From: an uncultured Clostridia bacterium
GTDB taxonomy: Bacteria > Bacillota > Clostridia > Christensenellales > UBA1242
Reading direction: 5' to 3'
Assembly (NCBI GenBank): GCA_934754355.1
Contig: CAKVID010000001.1
Coordinates: 256,397 to 320,396 of the forward strand
Length of the DNA stretch: 64,000 nt
Shown: in pieces, positions 63,779-64,000 of the stretch
Layout: each line of letters starts with the position of its first letter
Position numbering within the stretch: the stretch's first letter is position 1
Notes under the pieces: model-generated
What the model was told of the DNA's origin: nothing
What the model saw: the letters and a program-made list of their open reading frames with translations, nothing else
The model's database searches: none
Made by a program: the position numbers and the translations under genes

Positions 63779-64000
63779 TTATTTAAAGAAAATATACATT
63801 CCACCCAAAACAAAGAACAACACTCCCACAACCAGCGCTAAAGTTGGCAAAGTATTTGCAAGAATTAAAGCAGGTCTACCTTTCCCATTAATCTTTCTTT
63901 GTTGTTTTGCCAAATTTATTGCCTTTATTTGAATTGAAGGTGTAAAAATCAAAACCAAAACTAAAACAAAAATACCCAAGCCAATATTTACCTGCCATGA
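63779..64000 (-). CDS. Membrane protein, N-terminus beyond window
   Basis: The last 73 codons of a frame that is still open at base 64000. Two hydrophobic segments are separated by a basic loop (NLAKQQRKINGKGRP); the second runs to the C-terminus (LVVGVLFFVLGGMYIFFK). Not recognised. Lies in the presumed acquired region. Confidence 0.6.
   Translation of the reverse strand, partial: SWQVNIGLGIFVLVLVLIFTPSIQIKAINLAKQQRKINGKGRPALILANTLPTLALVVGVLFFVLGGMYIFFK

Overview
The window looks like a stretch of the chromosome of a very AT-rich, endospore-forming member of the Bacillota, most likely an uncultured Clostridia lineage. The evidence is gene content: spoIIAA-spoIIAB-sigF, spoVAC-spoVAD-spoVAE, yunB, yqfC-yqfD and ytfJ (sporulation); rny, scpA/scpB, prp-rpmA with a cleavable L27 leader, floA and a short ThiI (Bacillota housekeeping). 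Nearly all genes are on the minus strand. Genus-level placement is not supportable from this sequence alone.

Layout. (1) 1-18687, minus strand: one uninterrupted reading frame that starts at 18687 and is still open at base 1, giving at least 6229 codons of a giant exported Ser/Thr/Asn/Tyr-rich surface protein. It has GLUG-like blocks, eight Cys/His modules and a calcium-loop-like motif. It has its own promoter and a leader of about 200 nt. (2) 19-20.3 kb: rnhA and tRNA-Trp, the latter followed by a duplicated tRNA 3' end flanking a hairpin-rich insert. (3) 20.2-27.4 kb: rny, thiI, cysteine desulfurase, yunB and the spoVA genes. (4) 27.5-29.9 kb, plus strand: an Asn-rich lipoprotein with short CxxC repeats, placed between spoVA and spoIIA. 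(5) 30-31.4 kb: the spoIIA operon. (6) 31.6-32.2 kb: a six-gene tRNA cluster (Pro, CAU, Asp, Phe, Thr, Tyr) whose end is duplicated around a second structured insert. (7) 32.5-39 kb: plsC-cmk-rluB and M50 protease-scpA-scpB-ytfI-ytfJ-dacF. (8) 39-43.3 kb: dnaG-rpoD-trmK-zinc-ribbon protein. (9) 43.5-49.1 kb: a small membrane protein, a leucine-rich-repeat surface protein with an 11-G tract in codons 8-12, and ppdK. (10) 49.2-54.7 kb: floA-hypothetical-yqfC-yqfD-ybeY-era-yqzL-recO. (11) 55-61.4 kb: ogg with an NYN protein, rplU-prp-rpmA, a small helical protein, rsmD-smr, alr, dut. (12) 61.6-64 kb: a 3'-half tRNA-Lys fragment followed by an ABC exporter pair in the opposite orientation, read here as one end of an integrated element.

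Functionally most of the window is a conserved core (transcription, replication start, ribosome biogenesis, condensin, sporulation commitment and spore germination). Set into it are three accessory surface loci (giant protein, Asn-rich lipoprotein, LRR protein) and three tRNA-associated rearrangements. Start codons were chosen by ribosome binding sites; several lie downstream of the longest possible start. Sigma-A-type promoters with 17-18 nt spacers and hairpin-plus-T-run terminators are visible at many unit boundaries. No rRNA, CRISPR array, transposase or replication origin was seen.
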